The notes beneath the pieces were generated by a model. It was given only the letters and a program-made list of their open reading frames with translations, searched no databases and was not told where the DNA came from. A DNA stretch of 64,000 bases from Silene conica (lineage: Eukaryota; Streptophyta; Magnoliopsida; Caryophyllales; Caryophyllaceae). This document shows, piece after piece, positions 1-10,740 of the stretch. The stretch is from positions 21,987,079 to 22,051,078 of the forward strand of contig CM055313.2 of the NCBI GenBank assembly GCA_029255685.2. Direction: 5' to 3'. Within the stretch, counting starts at the first letter, position 1; every line of letters starts with the position of its first letter. Position numbers and translations under genes: made by a program.

Positions 1-427
1 AATAAACGAAATTTCTATTCCTTGTGTTTATATTTGTTGTAAATTCGAGATGGGTTAAATAAAAGTAAAGTGTTTAAGGAGTAATATTTTGTTTTGTCAT
101 ATTTTAACCATGTGGGCAGTATTTAACTTGACATTAAGATTTAGCTCTTCTTTTTCTCTAAAGACGATGACTCTACCTTGAAGACGACTATTTTTCTATC
201 TATCCTCTGGAACATCTGGTGCTTTCGTAATAAATATATTTTTCAAGAATGGACTTTCTCGAGCATGGGGTCTTTAGCTTTCAAAAACATTTTGTTTCCA
301 CTGTGTTTTAGATGGGGTACTCTATAAGGAGAAAGCAAAGATTTCAGCTCCATCTCATACTCTTTCTTGTGAACCAGACTTCAAAGATCGTGTTAGGACT
401 GGTGTACCATTCTTTATGGTTGGTAGG
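1..427 (+). pseudogene. LINE (non-LTR retrotransposon) remnant, part 1, upstream of the RNase H-like end
   Basis: Around 200-280 the plus strand reads LWNIWCFRNKYIFQEW, the typical W-x-x-W-x-x-R-N-K-x-x-F signature between the zf-RVT and RNase H-like (RVT_3) regions of plant L1-type LINEs and their relatives. The frame breaks before and after. The coding trace stops at the GTAGG target site at 423-427, where the chromovirus inserted, and resumes at 8703 with the RNase H-like part. It is a broken mobile element rather than a host gene. The first 190 bases hold nothing else I recognise. Confidence 0.6.
423..427. repeat. Target-site duplication, left copy (GTAGG)
   Basis: GTAGG directly precedes the TG of the left LTR and is repeated exactly at 8703-8707 directly after the CA of the right LTR. 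A 5-bp duplication is the usual product of Ty3/gypsy integrase. Confidence 0.9.
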
Positions 428-1841
428 TGTAACGCCCGTAATAAAATAAATATTAATATATTAAAATGAAATCAAATTGGATGAAATAACGAGTACGATT
501 TATTTATATATAAAAGAAATATAACTTGAAAATTAATTTATTACAAGGCGTCACCGCCGTATTTCCTGTACTGGAAATACAAGGCTACAAGATCTACTCA
601 GCAACTCTTATATTACATACTAATTATATCCTGAGTTTTAAATTTATAATGAACTCACTCCCTCGGTTCCCCAGCACAGAAACCTGAAAAATAATTTGAA
701 TAAACAAAATCAGTCAACACTGACTGAATATGATCTCAGTTACCTTCAATGGTCCTAATTAAATAATTCTTATTTAATTATTACCCGTACCAGTCCATTG
801 TCAATGGGGATACCCTGTCATTTTATCATAACATGCAAGATATTGGATACCGGTTTACCATTACTGAAATGAGACACATTACGGAGTAAAAACTCCCCTG
901 GGCTGCGCCCTCATCTATGTACACAGGATCCCAGATCTTAGACCTGTGTAAACCCCTGACACTTTCGTCAGTAATAACCAGAACCTTAGTTCTTATGAGG
1001 CCGTGCCCCCTTCCATGTACATAGGTTAAAATTTGTAATGTCATCTCTTTCTGTAATAGTATCCCGAATGCTACAATTGGCCAATTATACATTATAAGGA
1101 AAAATATGTAATCACACATTCAAATCCTTTCTTTACGTAATGTATATATCATGATTATAAAAAGAAAGACGTGATTAATATTATATTATAACGAACGAAA
1201 ATATAACATGAGACGGTATAACAAACTCATGACGAAATTAACAATAAAATTAATAATAACCGCTTATTTCTAAGTCCTTATTTCACTATATTTAAAGGTA
1301 AATAATTACTTTTATCGATGAAGGGTCTGAAATCATACCTTATTATTAATTAGGTAGGTAAATATGGATGATTTAATATAGTGTTCGTTTAACCTTTGTT
1401 CTTCTTTTCTCTTTCTTTGTTTTGTGATTTCTAATGTCAGCGCATAGATGGCTTTTATAGCCATTTTAAGGTCGGTGGACAAGGTTTATCAGGTAAGATT
1501 TGTAGTAGTCAAAACGAATTTGCTTTTTGTTTACTTAATGGGTAAGTTTTTTTTTTTTTTTATACTTATCTTAACACATTATTATTATACCATAATACGT
1601 ACTCTTGATCCATTACATTTATAATAAGGGTAAATATTAAATTGTATAAATTCGTAAATGAGGTACATGGAGTATAAAGTACGAAATGTCTCATTTAAGA
1701 CTAACTATTTCTCGTCTGAAATAAGACCTATTGGTATAAGGTATACTACATGTTCGTCGTATATTATTATACGTTATAATATTAATAAAGTTTTATAGTA
1801 TTAATAAAATATATATATATATATATATTCGGTTTATTACA
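428..1841 (-). repeat. 3' LTR of the chromovirus
   Basis: Starts TGTAACGCCCG and ends TTTATTACA on the plus strand. It matches 7296-8702 base for base except A versus G near 1193, A versus G near 1358, one extra T in a T run near 1547-1561 and a longer (AT)n run near 1809-1828. The 97-codon frame at 826-1119 is simply part of the LTR and recurs in the other copy. Confidence 0.93.
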
Positions 1842-1860
1842 TCCTACCCTCCTTAAAATA
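1842..1860 (-). other. Polypurine tract of the chromovirus
   Basis: On the minus strand the bases directly upstream of the 3' LTR read TATTTTAAGGAGGGTAGGA, a purine-rich tract of the kind that primes plus-strand DNA synthesis. It abuts the LTR without a gap. Confidence 0.8.
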
Positions 1861-1891
1861 AGTTTCGTCCCGAAACTTGAATTACCTTGTT

Positions 1892-4800
1892 TTAGAACAA
1901 ATGAGGGTACTTGTTTTTCATTTCCAGCTCGGTTTCCCATGTTGCTTGTGACATATCATGGCGAGACCATAAAACTTTCACCAATGGAATAGTTTTATTA
2001 CGAAGAATTTTCGCCTTTCGATCTAAAATTCGAATTGGTAACTCCTCATAGGTAAGATCTTCCCTAACTTGTAAAGGTAGTATGTTAATAATATGACTTG
2101 GATCAGAGACATACTTCCTTAATAGTGAAACATGGAAAACGTCATGTATCCTTGACAATTCTATCGGAAGATGAAGTCGATATGCCACATTCCCAACTCT
2201 TTCATTTATTTCAAAAGGCCCTATGTATCTAGGACTTAATTTTCGTTGTTTCCCAAAACGTACTACTCCTTTAGTAGGTGATACCTTGAGAAATACAAAA
2301 TCGCCCTTTTGAAATTCTAATGGTCGTCTTTTAAGGTCAGCATAGCTCTTTTGACGACTTTGTGTGGCTCTCATATTCTCTTGTATGATTCTTACTTTAT
2401 CTGTTGTTTCTTGTATCAGATCTGGTCCAATTATTTTGGATTCATCGATATCACTCCAACATAATGGTGTTCTACACCTTTGTCCATAAAGAGCTTCATA
2501 TGGAGCCATACCAATACTAGCATGATAACTGTTATTGTAAGAAAATTCTATTAAGGGTAAATGTTGCTCCCATGATCCTTGAAAATCTAAAACACATGAT
2601 CTTAATAAATCTTCCAAGGTTTGGATGGTTCGCTCAGTCTGACCATCTGTCTGGGGGTGGAAGGCAGTACTAAAGTTAAGCTTAGATCCCATTGCGGTTT
2701 GAAAACTTTTCCAGAATCTAGCTAAGAAATTTGTATCTCTGTCTGATACAATGGTTGTGGGAACCCCATGTAATCTCACTATTTCTTTTATGTATTTCTT
2801 AGCTAATTGTTCTGAGTTCCAAGAAGTCTTCGTGGCTAAAAAGTGAGCACACTTAGTTAGTCTATCTACTACTACCCATATTTCATTCATTCCTTGGAAT
2901 GTTACGGGTAATCCTGTCACAAAATCCATCGCAATTGATTCCCATTTCCAAGTAGGAATATCTAGGGGTTGTAAAAGTCCTCCGGGTCTTTGATGCTCTA
3001 TTTTTACTTGTTGACATGTCACACATTTTGAAACAAAATCTGCTATTTCTTGCTTCATATTGCTCCACCAAAATGTATGTCGAACATCCTTGTACATCTT
3101 GTTTCCCCCGGGATGTATCGAGTATCGTGACTTATGTGCTTCATTCAAAATCTTTTCCTTAATACTTTCTGAATTTGGTACACAAATGCGATTTTGAAAC
3201 CAAAGCGACCCATCTTCTTGAATTACAAAACCTGGTGCTTTTCCTTTTTGTAAGTCTTTTCGAATTTTCTCAATTTGGGGATCTGTTCCTTGGGCTGTTT
3301 TTATTTCATCTTTCAAGGTTGGTCTTATTTCTAAGGTTGCCATATAACCACTTAGATCACCAACAACCATTTCTATATCCAGTATTTTCATGTCTTGCTG
3401 GATACGAGGTTCTTTTACCGTAAGCATGTTTAGGATGGAAAAAGGTTTCCGACTAAGTGCATCAGCTACCACATTAGCTTTCCCTGGATGATATTGAATA
3501 TCTAAATCATAATCTTTGATAAATTCAAGCCATCTACGTTGTCTCATATTTATCTCTTTTTGGGTAAAAAGGTATTTCAAGCTCTTATGATCAGTATATA
3601 TCCGACATGAAATTCCGTAGAGATAATGTCTCCAAATTTTCAAAGCAAAAACCACCGCAGCAAGCTCTAAATCATGAGTGGGATAATTTTGCTCATGTGC
3701 TTTCAACTGTCTAGAAGCATAGACAAGTACCTTTCCATTCTGCATTAATACACAACCTAACCCTAGTTTTGAGGCGTCGCTGTATACTTCTAATCCATCG
3801 ATGCCATTTGGTTGTGTAAGAATAGGGGCAGACGTGAGCCTATTTTTCAGTTCGTAAAATGCTTCCTCACACTTTTTATCCCATAAAAACTTGGTACTTT
3901 TTCTGATAAGATTTGTAAGTGGTTGGGTTATTTTAGAAAAAATTTTCACAAAACGACGATAGTATCCTGCTAATCCCAAAAAGCTACGTACTTCAGCAAC
4001 ATTCTTGAGTGCTGGCCATTGGGTGATCGCCTCAATCTTTTGAGGGTCAACCTGTACTCCTTTTTCTGAGACAACATGGCCTAAGAAACTTATTTCTTTT
4101 AACCAAAACGCACATTTCTTAAATTTAGCATACAACTGGTTTTTCCTTAAGGTTTCTAACACTACCCGTAAGTGGTGAAAATGTTCCTTCTCATCCTTAG
4201 AATATATTAAAATGTCATCAATGAAAATAATGACGAACCTATCCAAATAAGGCCTGAATATTCTATTCATAAGGTCCATAAAAACTGCAGGAGCATTAGT
4301 AAGTCCAAAAGGCATGACCACAAACTCATAATGTCCATAACGGGTTCTGAAAGCTGTTTTAGGAATGTCGTCTGTTTTTATCCTTAATTGATGATATCCA
4401 GAGCGAAGATCTATTTTCGAGTAAATAGCACATCCTTGCAATTGATCAAATAGGTCATCTATTCGAGGTATAGGATACTTATTCTTTATAGTGACCTTAT
4501 TAAGCTCTCGATAATCTATGCACAAGCGCAAACTTCCATCTTTCTTTTTAACAAAAAGCACTGGCGCTCCCCAAGGCGAAGTACTGGGTTTTATGTACCC
4601 TTTCTCTAACAGTTCATCTAGTTGGGTTTTCAATTCCTTTAATTCAGCAGGTGCCATACGATAAGGGGATTTGGAGACGGGTGCACTTCCTGGTATCAGT
4701 TCAATGGTGAAATCTACTTCCCTATATGGCGGCATTCCTGGGATTTCTTCAGGAAAAATATCTGGAAATTCATTGACTACGGGGATGCTGGTTATATTTG

Positions 4801-6343
4801 GGTCTGTCTCTAAACTGCTACATACATCACATAAGTAAGCCTTACATCCTTGTCGTACAAATTTCAGGGCTTTTAAAAAGGATATAATCCTATTTTCGTA
4901 GGGTTTGTGGTTCTGAAATAGTATCTCATTCCCGTTAGGTTTTGTAATCGTTAATGATTTCTCATGACAATTTACCATCACATGATTCTTACTAAGCCAA
5001 TCCATTCCTAATATTAGGTCAAAATCTTGTAAATCCAATTGGACAAGATCGGTTAGGAAACAATTTGTATCTATGGTCAAAAGACAATCCTTAAACCAAA
5101 TTGGGCATAAAATGTTTTCCCCATTAGGTAATCCAACTGAAAGTGTTAACTTTTGACTTTGTGGGGTCAATTTCAACTTTTCACTCAAAGATCGAGATAT
5201 AAACGAATTAGATGCCCCCGTATCAAATAAGACATTAACAGGATTAGAGTTAAGAAAAATGTTACCCGTAACCACATCTTCTGAAGTCTCCTTCTCCTGG
5301 GAGTTCATCACAAACACTCGCCCCCGAGTTGGTTTTTGTGTTCTAGGCTGAGGTGCCAATACTTGTGGGGCAGATGTAGATGCAGTGGAGTCCAGCCTTC
5401 TAGGGATCCCCCCTGGGATAGTCGTCTGATTCATTGGACAATTATATTTGATATGGTTTGTGCTTCCACACTTAAAACATCGGGTGTTATTAAATCTACA
5501 CTGAGAGGTAACATGATTATTACGACCACACTTTGCACACAGGAGTGTTTGGTTCCTTTCATGTGATTGGTTAAAAGGGTTTCTTACAAAACCTAGGTTT
5601 GGTTGTTTATAAGAATTTCCACCGCCAACATTATTTCTTTCAAACTTCCTTTTACCTCCAGATGGTGTATCATTTTTCTCTTTCATTATTCTCTCAGCAT
5701 TAGTAGCTTTATCATACATTTCTTGATAATTTAAACAAGTGTGTGTAGATAATCGATCTCGAAGATTCCAGTTAAGCCCTCTTTCAAAACGGTTCATCCT
5801 TAATTCTTCTGTAACTACCATGTGTGAGGCAAATCGAGATAATTCCATAAACTTTGAGGCATACAGAGTAACAGACATTGATCCTTGTTCCAAGTTGTTA
5901 AACTCTTCCTCTTTTTGTCTCCTAAGTGAGGGAGGGTAAAATTTTGATCTCAGAAGTTCCTTAAACTGAGTCCAGCCAAATCCCGGTTCCTCTCTTTTGT
6001 CCTTAACCGTTTCCCACCATAAATCAGCTTGTCCTTCCAAATAATAGATAGCAAAACCTACTCTCCATTTTTCAGGGAACTGTATAGCATCGAAAAGTTT
6101 ATCCAATCCTCTTACCCATTTCTCAAATTCTACAGGGTCTGGTTTTCCATCGTAAGTCTTTGGATTATAATTTGCCATTTTCTTAAAATATTTAACACTT
6201 TCTTCCTGATTATTAGGAAGATTATTTCTAAGTGCTTCTGCCACCATTGCAGTGAAGTTTCTTGCATCTGATTGATTATTATGAGCGGATTGGTTGACGT
6301 CGATATTATTAAGAAAAGACATCCTATAAAATATAAAATACAT
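1892..6343 (-). CDS. Gag-Pol polyprotein of the chromovirus, single intact frame
   Basis: A 1483-codon frame from ATG at 6343; Met8 (6322, MSFLNNIDV) is an equally likely start. Domains in order: retrotransposon gag (about residues 50-220, with WWETV), two CCHC zinc knuckles (about 269-305), aspartic protease with FDTGAS (about 372), reverse transcriptase with FIDD (about 706), RNase H (about 830-960), integrase with an HHCC zinc finger and the core D-D-E region (about 1080-1300), then a C-terminal chromodomain-like stretch ending [15 protein letters not shown]. Chromodomains of this class steer integration towards particular chromatin. No stop or frameshift interrupts it, unlike the second gypsy element at 55994. 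Gag and Pol share one frame, so any Gag excess must come from processing rather than frameshifting. Confidence 0.93.
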   Translation of the reverse strand: MYFIFYRMSFLNNIDVNQSAHNNQSDARNFTAMVAEALRNNLPNNQEESVKYFKKMANYNPKTYDGKPDPVEFEKWVRGLDKLFDAIQFPEKWRVGFAIYYLEGQADLWWETVKDKREEPGFGWTQFKELLRSKFYPPSLRRQKEEEFNNLEQGSMSVTLYASKFMELSRFASHMVVTEELRMNRFERGLNWNLRDRLSTHTCLNYQEMYDKATNAERIMKEKNDTPSGGKRKFERNNVGGGNSYKQPNLGFVRNPFNQSHERNQTLLCAKCGRNNHVTSQCRFNNTRCFKCGSTNHIKYNCPMNQTTIPGGIPRRLDSTASTSAPQVLAPQPRTQKPTRGRVFVMNSQEKETSEDVVTGNIFLNSNPVNVLFDTGASNSFISRSLSEKLKLTPQSQKLTLSVGLPNGENILCPIWFKDCLLTIDTNCFLTDLVQLDLQDFDLILGMDWLSKNHVMVNCHEKSLTITKPNGNEILFQNHKPYENRIISFLKALKFVRQGCKAYLCDVCSSLETDPNITSIPVVNEFPDIFPEEIPGMPPYREVDFTIELIPGSAPVSKSPYRMAPAELKELKTQLDELLEKGYIKPSTSPWGAPVLFVKKKDGSLRLCIDYRELNKVTIKNKYPIPRIDDLFDQLQGCAIYSKIDLRSGYHQLRIKTDDIPKTAFRTRYGHYEFVVMPFGLTNAPAVFMDLMNRIFRPYLDRFVIIFIDDILIYSKDEKEHFHHLRVVLETLRKNQLYAKFKKCAFWLKEISFLGHVVSEKGVQVDPQKIEAITQWPALKNVAEVRSFLGLAGYYRRFVKIFSKITQPLTNLIRKSTKFLWDKKCEEAFYELKNRLTSAPILTQPNGIDGLEVYSDASKLGLGCVLMQNGKVLVYASRQLKAHEQNYPTHDLELAAVVFALKIWRHYLYGISCRIYTDHKSLKYLFTQKEINMRQRRWLEFIKDYDLDIQYHPGKANVVADALSRKPFSILNMLTVKEPRIQQDMKILDIEMVVGDLSGYMATLEIRPTLKDEIKTAQGTDPQIEKIRKDLQKGKAPGFVIQEDGSLWFQNRICVPNSESIKEKILNEAHKSRYSIHPGGNKMYKDVRHTFWWSNMKQEIADFVSKCVTCQQVKIEHQRPGGLLQPLDIPTWKWESIAMDFVTGLPVTFQGMNEIWVVVDRLTKCAHFLATKTSWNSEQLAKKYIKEIVRLHGVPTTIVSDRDTNFLARFWKSFQTAMGSKLNFSTAFHPQTDGQTERTIQTLEDLLRSCVLDFQGSWEQHLPLIEFSYNNSYHASIGMAPYEALYGQRCRTPLCWSDIDESKIIGPDLIQETTDKVRIIQENMRATQSRQKSYADLKRRPLEFQKGDFVFLKVSPTKGVVRFGKQRKLSPRYIGPFEINERVGNVAYRLHLPIELSRIHDVFHVSLLRKYVSDPSHIINILPLQVREDLTYEELPIRILDRKAKILRNKTIPLVKVLWSRHDMSQATWETELEMKNKYPHLF

Positions 6344-6640
6344 ATGGATTAGGTACTTAGTGCGATTTTATTTATTAACAAGCGCAAAATATTTACAAAC
6401 ATCATATAATACATACAAACATATAACACCGTCTTATCTTATATCCGCAAAATACTAGAGCAACCCTATATAGAACACAAGACTCAAAATTGGGTGTCTA
6501 GCCATCTTAATATCTACAACCGACTATACTTATCTTATATCAGTTTTAATCTAGTACATTACGTTATTGCCTGCTTCAGCACTTATAACAAGGGATATCA
6601 AAGCCACTGTTTATCCCCCCTTCTATCTATAGGAATTTGA

Positions 6641-7138
6641 TTACCACTTGGTTGGAGTGTCATCTCTATCCCATTCGGTTATGGTACTAACATCACTATT
6701 CCCTCCATTATTCCCATCATTTGGCCCAACATCTTCCTCAGGTGGGTTATTGTTTAGGTTGTCGTTTCCCTGATTGTTTTCACCATCTCCTTCATCATCA
6801 GAGATATATACCACATGGTCCCTCTCAAAAGTGATAAGTTCCCATGCTAGATCTTCAAATGTTGGTATCCAACGATCATAAAATGCACCTCTGTGAAGGT
6901 ATTTGGAATGATTTGGGACTCCATTTACTATCAAATCTGAGTACCGTTCCTTAAAAGCTTTCCACGGAACTATGTCAGACAAGGTTTTGATAAGGGCAAA
7001 TGCTAAGTACGGTTCAGTCATCCGGAATGCTGGAAACAAAGCATTGTGATTCCTTAACGCATTTCTCAGATTGTCCACATGTTCTGCAACCGTTTCACCT
7101 CGTGTCATTATGAGATCGTACGGGTGGGGTACTGCCAT
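6641..7138 (-). CDS. Extra ORF between 5' LTR and gag of the chromovirus, function unknown
   Basis: A 165-codon frame on the same strand as gag-pol, lying between the primer-binding site and gag, with 297 bases between its stop and the gag ATG. It starts MAVPHPYDLIMTRGETVAEH. The first 110 residues look like an ordinary folded protein (aromatic and charged residues mixed); the last 50 are acidic and Asn/Gly-rich, ending TPTKW. I recognise no domain. Additional ORFs upstream of gag are known in some chromoviruses and in Ogre elements, but I cannot link this protein to any of them. Its survival intact in a young element argues that it may be expressed. It might also be captured host sequence. 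Confidence 0.6.
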   Translation of the reverse strand: MAVPHPYDLIMTRGETVAEHVDNLRNALRNHNALFPAFRMTEPYLAFALIKTLSDIVPWKAFKERYSDLIVNGVPNHSKYLHRGAFYDRWIPTFEDLAWELITFERDHVVYISDDEGDGENNQGNDNLNNNPPEEDVGPNDGNNGGNSDVSTITEWDRDDTPTKW

Positions 7139-7280
7139 TATATCTAAACAAAGATATTAACCATATTAGTAATCTTACACACATAAATTTAAAATGAATG
7201 GAAGAAGACAAAAATAGTAAAACTCTACAACCTACCCTTCTTACTAATTTACCCCTCTCTCATTCAATTTTAGTATAGAG

Positions 7281-7292
7281 GCTCTGATACCA
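7281..7292 (-). other. Primer-binding site, initiator-methionine tRNA type
   Basis: The minus strand reads TGGTATCAGAGC three bases inside the 5' LTR (which ends at 7296). This is the standard plant primer-binding site complementary to the 3' end of initiator tRNA-Met. Confidence 0.9.
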
Positions 7293-7295
7293 ATT

Positions 7296-8702
7296 TGTAA
7301 CGCCCGTAATAAAATAAATATTAATATATTAAAATGAAATCAAATTGGATGAAATAACGAGTACGATTTATTTATATATAAAAGAAATATAACTTGAAAA
7401 TTAATTTATTACAAGGCGTCACCGCCGTATTTCCTGTACTGGAAATACAAGGCTACAAGATCTACTCAGCAACTCTTATATTACATACTAATTATATCCT
7501 GAGTTTTAAATTTATAATGAACTCACTCCCTCGGTTCCCCAGCACAGAAACCTGAAAAATAATTTGAATAAACAAAATCAGTCAACACTGACTGAATATG
7601 ATCTCAGTTACCTTCAATGGTCCTAATTAAATAATTCTTATTTAATTATTACCCGTACCAGTCCATTGTCAATGGGGATACCCTGTCATTTTATCATAAC
7701 ATGCAAGATATTGGATACCGGTTTACCATTACTGAAATGAGACACATTACGGAGTAAAAACTCCCCTGGGCTGCGCCCTCATCTATGTACACAGGATCCC
7801 AGATCTTAGACCTGTGTAAACCCCTGACACTTTCGTCAGTAATAACCAGAACCTTAGTTCTTATGAGGCCGTGCCCCCTTCCATGTACATAGGTTAAAAT
7901 TTGTAATGTCATCTCTTTCTGTAATAGTATCCCGAATGCTACAATTGGCCAATTATACATTATAAGGAAAAATATGTAATCACACATTCAAATCCTTTCT
8001 TTACGTAATGTATATATCATGATTATAAAAAGAAAGACGTGATTAATATTATATTATAACGAACGGAAATATAACATGAGACGGTATAACAAACTCATGA
8101 CGAAATTAACAATAAAATTAATAATAACCGCTTATTTCTAAGTCCTTATTTCACTATATTTAAAGGTAAATAATTACTTTTATCGATGAAGGGTCTGAAA
8201 TCATACCTTATTATTAATTAGGTAGGTGAATATGGATGATTTAATATAGTGTTCGTTTAACCTTTGTTCTTCTTTTCTCTTTCTTTGTTTTGTGATTTCT
8301 AATGTCAGCGCATAGATGGCTTTTATAGCCATTTTAAGGTCGGTGGACAAGGTTTATCAGGTAAGATTTGTAGTAGTCAAAACGAATTTGCTTTTTGTTT
8401 ACTTAATGGGTAAGTTTTTTTTTTTTTTATACTTATCTTAACACATTATTATTATACCATAATACGTACTCTTGATCCATTACATTTATAATAAGGGTAA
8501 ATATTAAATTGTATAAATTCGTAAATGAGGTACATGGAGTATAAAGTACGAAATGTCTCATTTAAGACTAACTATTTCTCGTCTGAAATAAGACCTATTG
8601 GTATAAGGTATACTACATGTTCGTCGTATATTATTATACGTTATAATATTAATAAAGTTTTATAGTATTAATAAAATATATATATATATTCGGTTTATTA
8701 CA
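7296..8702 (-). repeat. 5' LTR of the chromovirus
   Basis: Near-identical partner of 428-1841. Being next to the primer-binding site, it is the 5' LTR of this minus-strand element and carries the promoter (see the TATA entry). Confidence 0.93.
8318..8330 (-). promoter_or_regulatory. TATA box in the 5' LTR
   Basis: The minus strand reads GGCTATAAAAGCC, containing a consensus TATAAAA inside a short palindrome. The same sequence is at 1450-1462 in the other LTR. Transcription would start roughly 25-35 bases towards lower coordinates, making the 8702 side U3 and the 7296 side R/U5. Confidence 0.65.
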
Positions 8703-9165
8703 GTAGGTCTTCGCATTGTTACTCTATAAAGGTCAAAGGTAATGCTGGTTGGAATCACTCTTTGAAGGGAGGGGGTGGATTGCTTATGATTCTCAAGGGG
8801 ACATTATTATTCTACAACATTCTTTCATTTTCTTCGCGGACTCAGCCTGTCAAGTTGAAACTCGGATTATTTGGGATATTCTTCTTTGGGCTATCCGGTA
8901 TAAGCATGTTCACATCCAAATTTCTTCTGATTCCCTTCAATTTCTTCTTCAACTTTCAGGCGACGAACATCAACATCAACTTCTGAAGAACATCATCTCT
9001 AACATATTTAGCTTGTTTCCTTTTTTTCATTATCTAAGTTTTTGTTTCATTCCACGTGAATTGAACAAGGTTGCCCACAACCTTGCTCGGTTAGCGATGG
9101 AAGTGTAGTGATAAGATGTCATATTTTACAGCTGTCAAAAAAAACAAAAAACAAAAAAAACCTGA
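8703..9165 (+). pseudogene. LINE remnant, part 2: RNase H-like (RVT_3) C-terminus and 3' tail
   Basis: After the duplicated GTAGG the LINE resumes. An open stretch to a TAG near 9108 encodes GWIAYDSQGD, then an ISSDS motif and FIPRELNKVAHNLA, the classic pattern of the RNase H-like domain at the end of plant LINE polyproteins (conserved D, then D-S, then N-x-x-A-H-x-L-A). A frameshift lies near 8760, where the Gly-rich start of the domain falls in another frame. A short CAAAAAAA-rich tail at about 9138-9161 looks like the degenerate poly(A) end of the LINE. Together with 1-427 this was one element before the chromovirus split it. Confidence 0.65.
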
Positions 9166-10470
9166 CTTAAGTTTGTTAAGATATGTCTGTCACAAAGAAG
9201 ATTAATTGAAAAATAAAATCACATCATATCTTAAAGCATAATAGCAGTGAAGTAGTAAACTAAAGTAGAATCATTGAGAAAGAAAGAAAAACTCTTATAT
9301 ATTTAAGTGAGATGATAGTTAACTCGTTTTAATGTTAAGACGAATACCACTGTTTCAAGGGAGACTATCTGAAACTAAATGAATGAGAATCAAATCGGTC
9401 AAAAATAATTTTGCTTAAAAATAATTTAACTCGCAGTAAATCAAAAATTTTAATTTGTGAGCAATGTTAAATAATAAAATAAAGAAAAAGTAATTCATAG
9501 AAATAATCTACACTATAGTCATCTTCTCATAATAATTCAAATACGGAGTAACATTTTAACTCACAATAAACCCGACTTTAAGTATGATATTCTCAAAATA
9601 AATTAAATATCGGCTACTTGTTACCCAAGTCATTTTTTTCCTAATTTAATAACAACTAGTTTTGTACTCCGTGAAAATCACTGAATTTTTAAAGGCTTTT
9701 ATGTTTATATTTTATTATTGTGATTATTCTGCGTGATTTCAATAAAAAAAATTAATCATGAATTGATTAAATGATAGATATGTACGTTTTATATCTTCAA
9801 CTTAAGGTGACTCGTAAAACAAAGTACATGATACAAATACATCGGCCCTAAGAAAAAAAATGTAAATATTGCAAGATAGTTTTAATTTTTCACAATCTAT
9901 GGGAATTTACGGAACTTGATAAAAAATTTAAAAGTGATCTTAAAAAAAACATCTTACTTAGATAAATGACAAAAAATATAGCCGGTTAATTAGTAAAACA
10001 AACAACATACGAGTGATCAAAATAATACAATCAATATTAACAAAATAAATAGCCAGAAATTTATGAGCATATTAAGTGTATTCCAAATTTACATATTATC
10101 ACAATTTTCACTTTAGTTCCTAGTAATGATTCCTAATGTGATAGCTAAACATGAAATGTTATCATATAGATTACCTATTAACCCCTTCAATAGTCCTCAT
10201 TGAGTCTTTGTCAACCACTACTTCCGATCACCACTACACCACACCTGCCCACCACCGCCATTAACCACCGCCCCTACATGGTCGAATTCTTCATCCTTCC
10301 TCAATCTTAATTTCCATTAAAAAGTTAAATCCCCCAAACCATCAAACAAAATTGACATCTAAAGTACGTTAAATGGAAAAGAAAATTGATGATCAAGAAT
10401 CTTGGAGAATGTACCACAAACTCATGATCTGTTGAATTTATTTTGATTTAATGGGTTAAAATATGGTTCT
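9166..10470. other. AT-rich intergenic stretch
   Basis: No open frame of note, no RNA gene and no paired repeat was found. A proline/threonine-codon-like CACC-rich patch lies near 10210-10270 but no frame is kept. Confidence 0.5.
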
Positions 10471-10640
10471 TTCTGGTTTTAGAGCTGAACAAAATTGAAT
10501 GAAGCTAAATTAAACTGAACTGAGCTGAACTGAACTTAATCGAGTTGAACTGAACTGAACTAAAATTAATAGAGCTGAACTGAACTAAATGAAACTGAAA
10601 TTAATAGAAGTGAAGGTTATTAAACTGAACTAACTAAGGC
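10470..10640. repeat. GAACT-rich degenerate repeat (Harbinger-associated family)
   Basis: Repeated words such as GAGCTGAACTGAACT recur about every 5-20 bases. The same words form the subterminal arrays of the Harbinger-like element at 17862-19151 and recur at 13893-14015, so this is probably a decayed copy of that family. Confidence 0.55.
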
Positions 10641-10740
10641 CAATAGGTCATGTTTTTTCTGACTTAATTTCGACTTCTTTTCATTTTACTTGGTTGTATT
10701 ACGTTAAGTTTTATTTACGTTCAATTAAACTCTACTCCCA
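10640..10740. mobile_element. Truncated MITE of the 11387-11609 family
   Basis: The stretch shares TGGTTGTATTACGTTAAG and TTTTATTTACGTTCAAT with the complete MITEs at 11387 and 21048, then stops abruptly at the LINE fragment. Only the left half is present and no right terminal repeat is seen. Confidence 0.55.

Larger units (their letters stand above)
428..8702 (-). mobile_element. Complete Ty3/gypsy chromovirus (Tekay/Del-like), minus strand
   Basis: Two near-identical LTRs (428-1841 and 7296-8702) begin TG, end CA and are flanked by GTAGG on both sides. Internal order read on the minus strand: 5' LTR, primer-binding site, an extra ORF (7138-6641), gag-pol (6343-1892), polypurine tract, 3' LTR. 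The LTRs differ by two substitutions that I can see plus length changes in a T run and an (AT)n run (1414 versus 1407 bp), so insertion was recent. The single uninterrupted gag-pol frame and the chromodomain-like C-terminus suggest an element that is, or lately was, competent. Clade assignment rests on domain order and the C-terminal motif and is tentative. Confidence 0.93.

Noticed and set aside
826-1119. 97-codon minus-strand ORF, repeated at 7694-7987
   Set aside because: It lies inside both LTRs and is identical because the LTRs are identical; no protein-like pattern.
3175-6271. Plus-strand ORFs of 62-82 codons across the chromovirus
   Set aside because: They are shadows of the minus-strand gag-pol frame.
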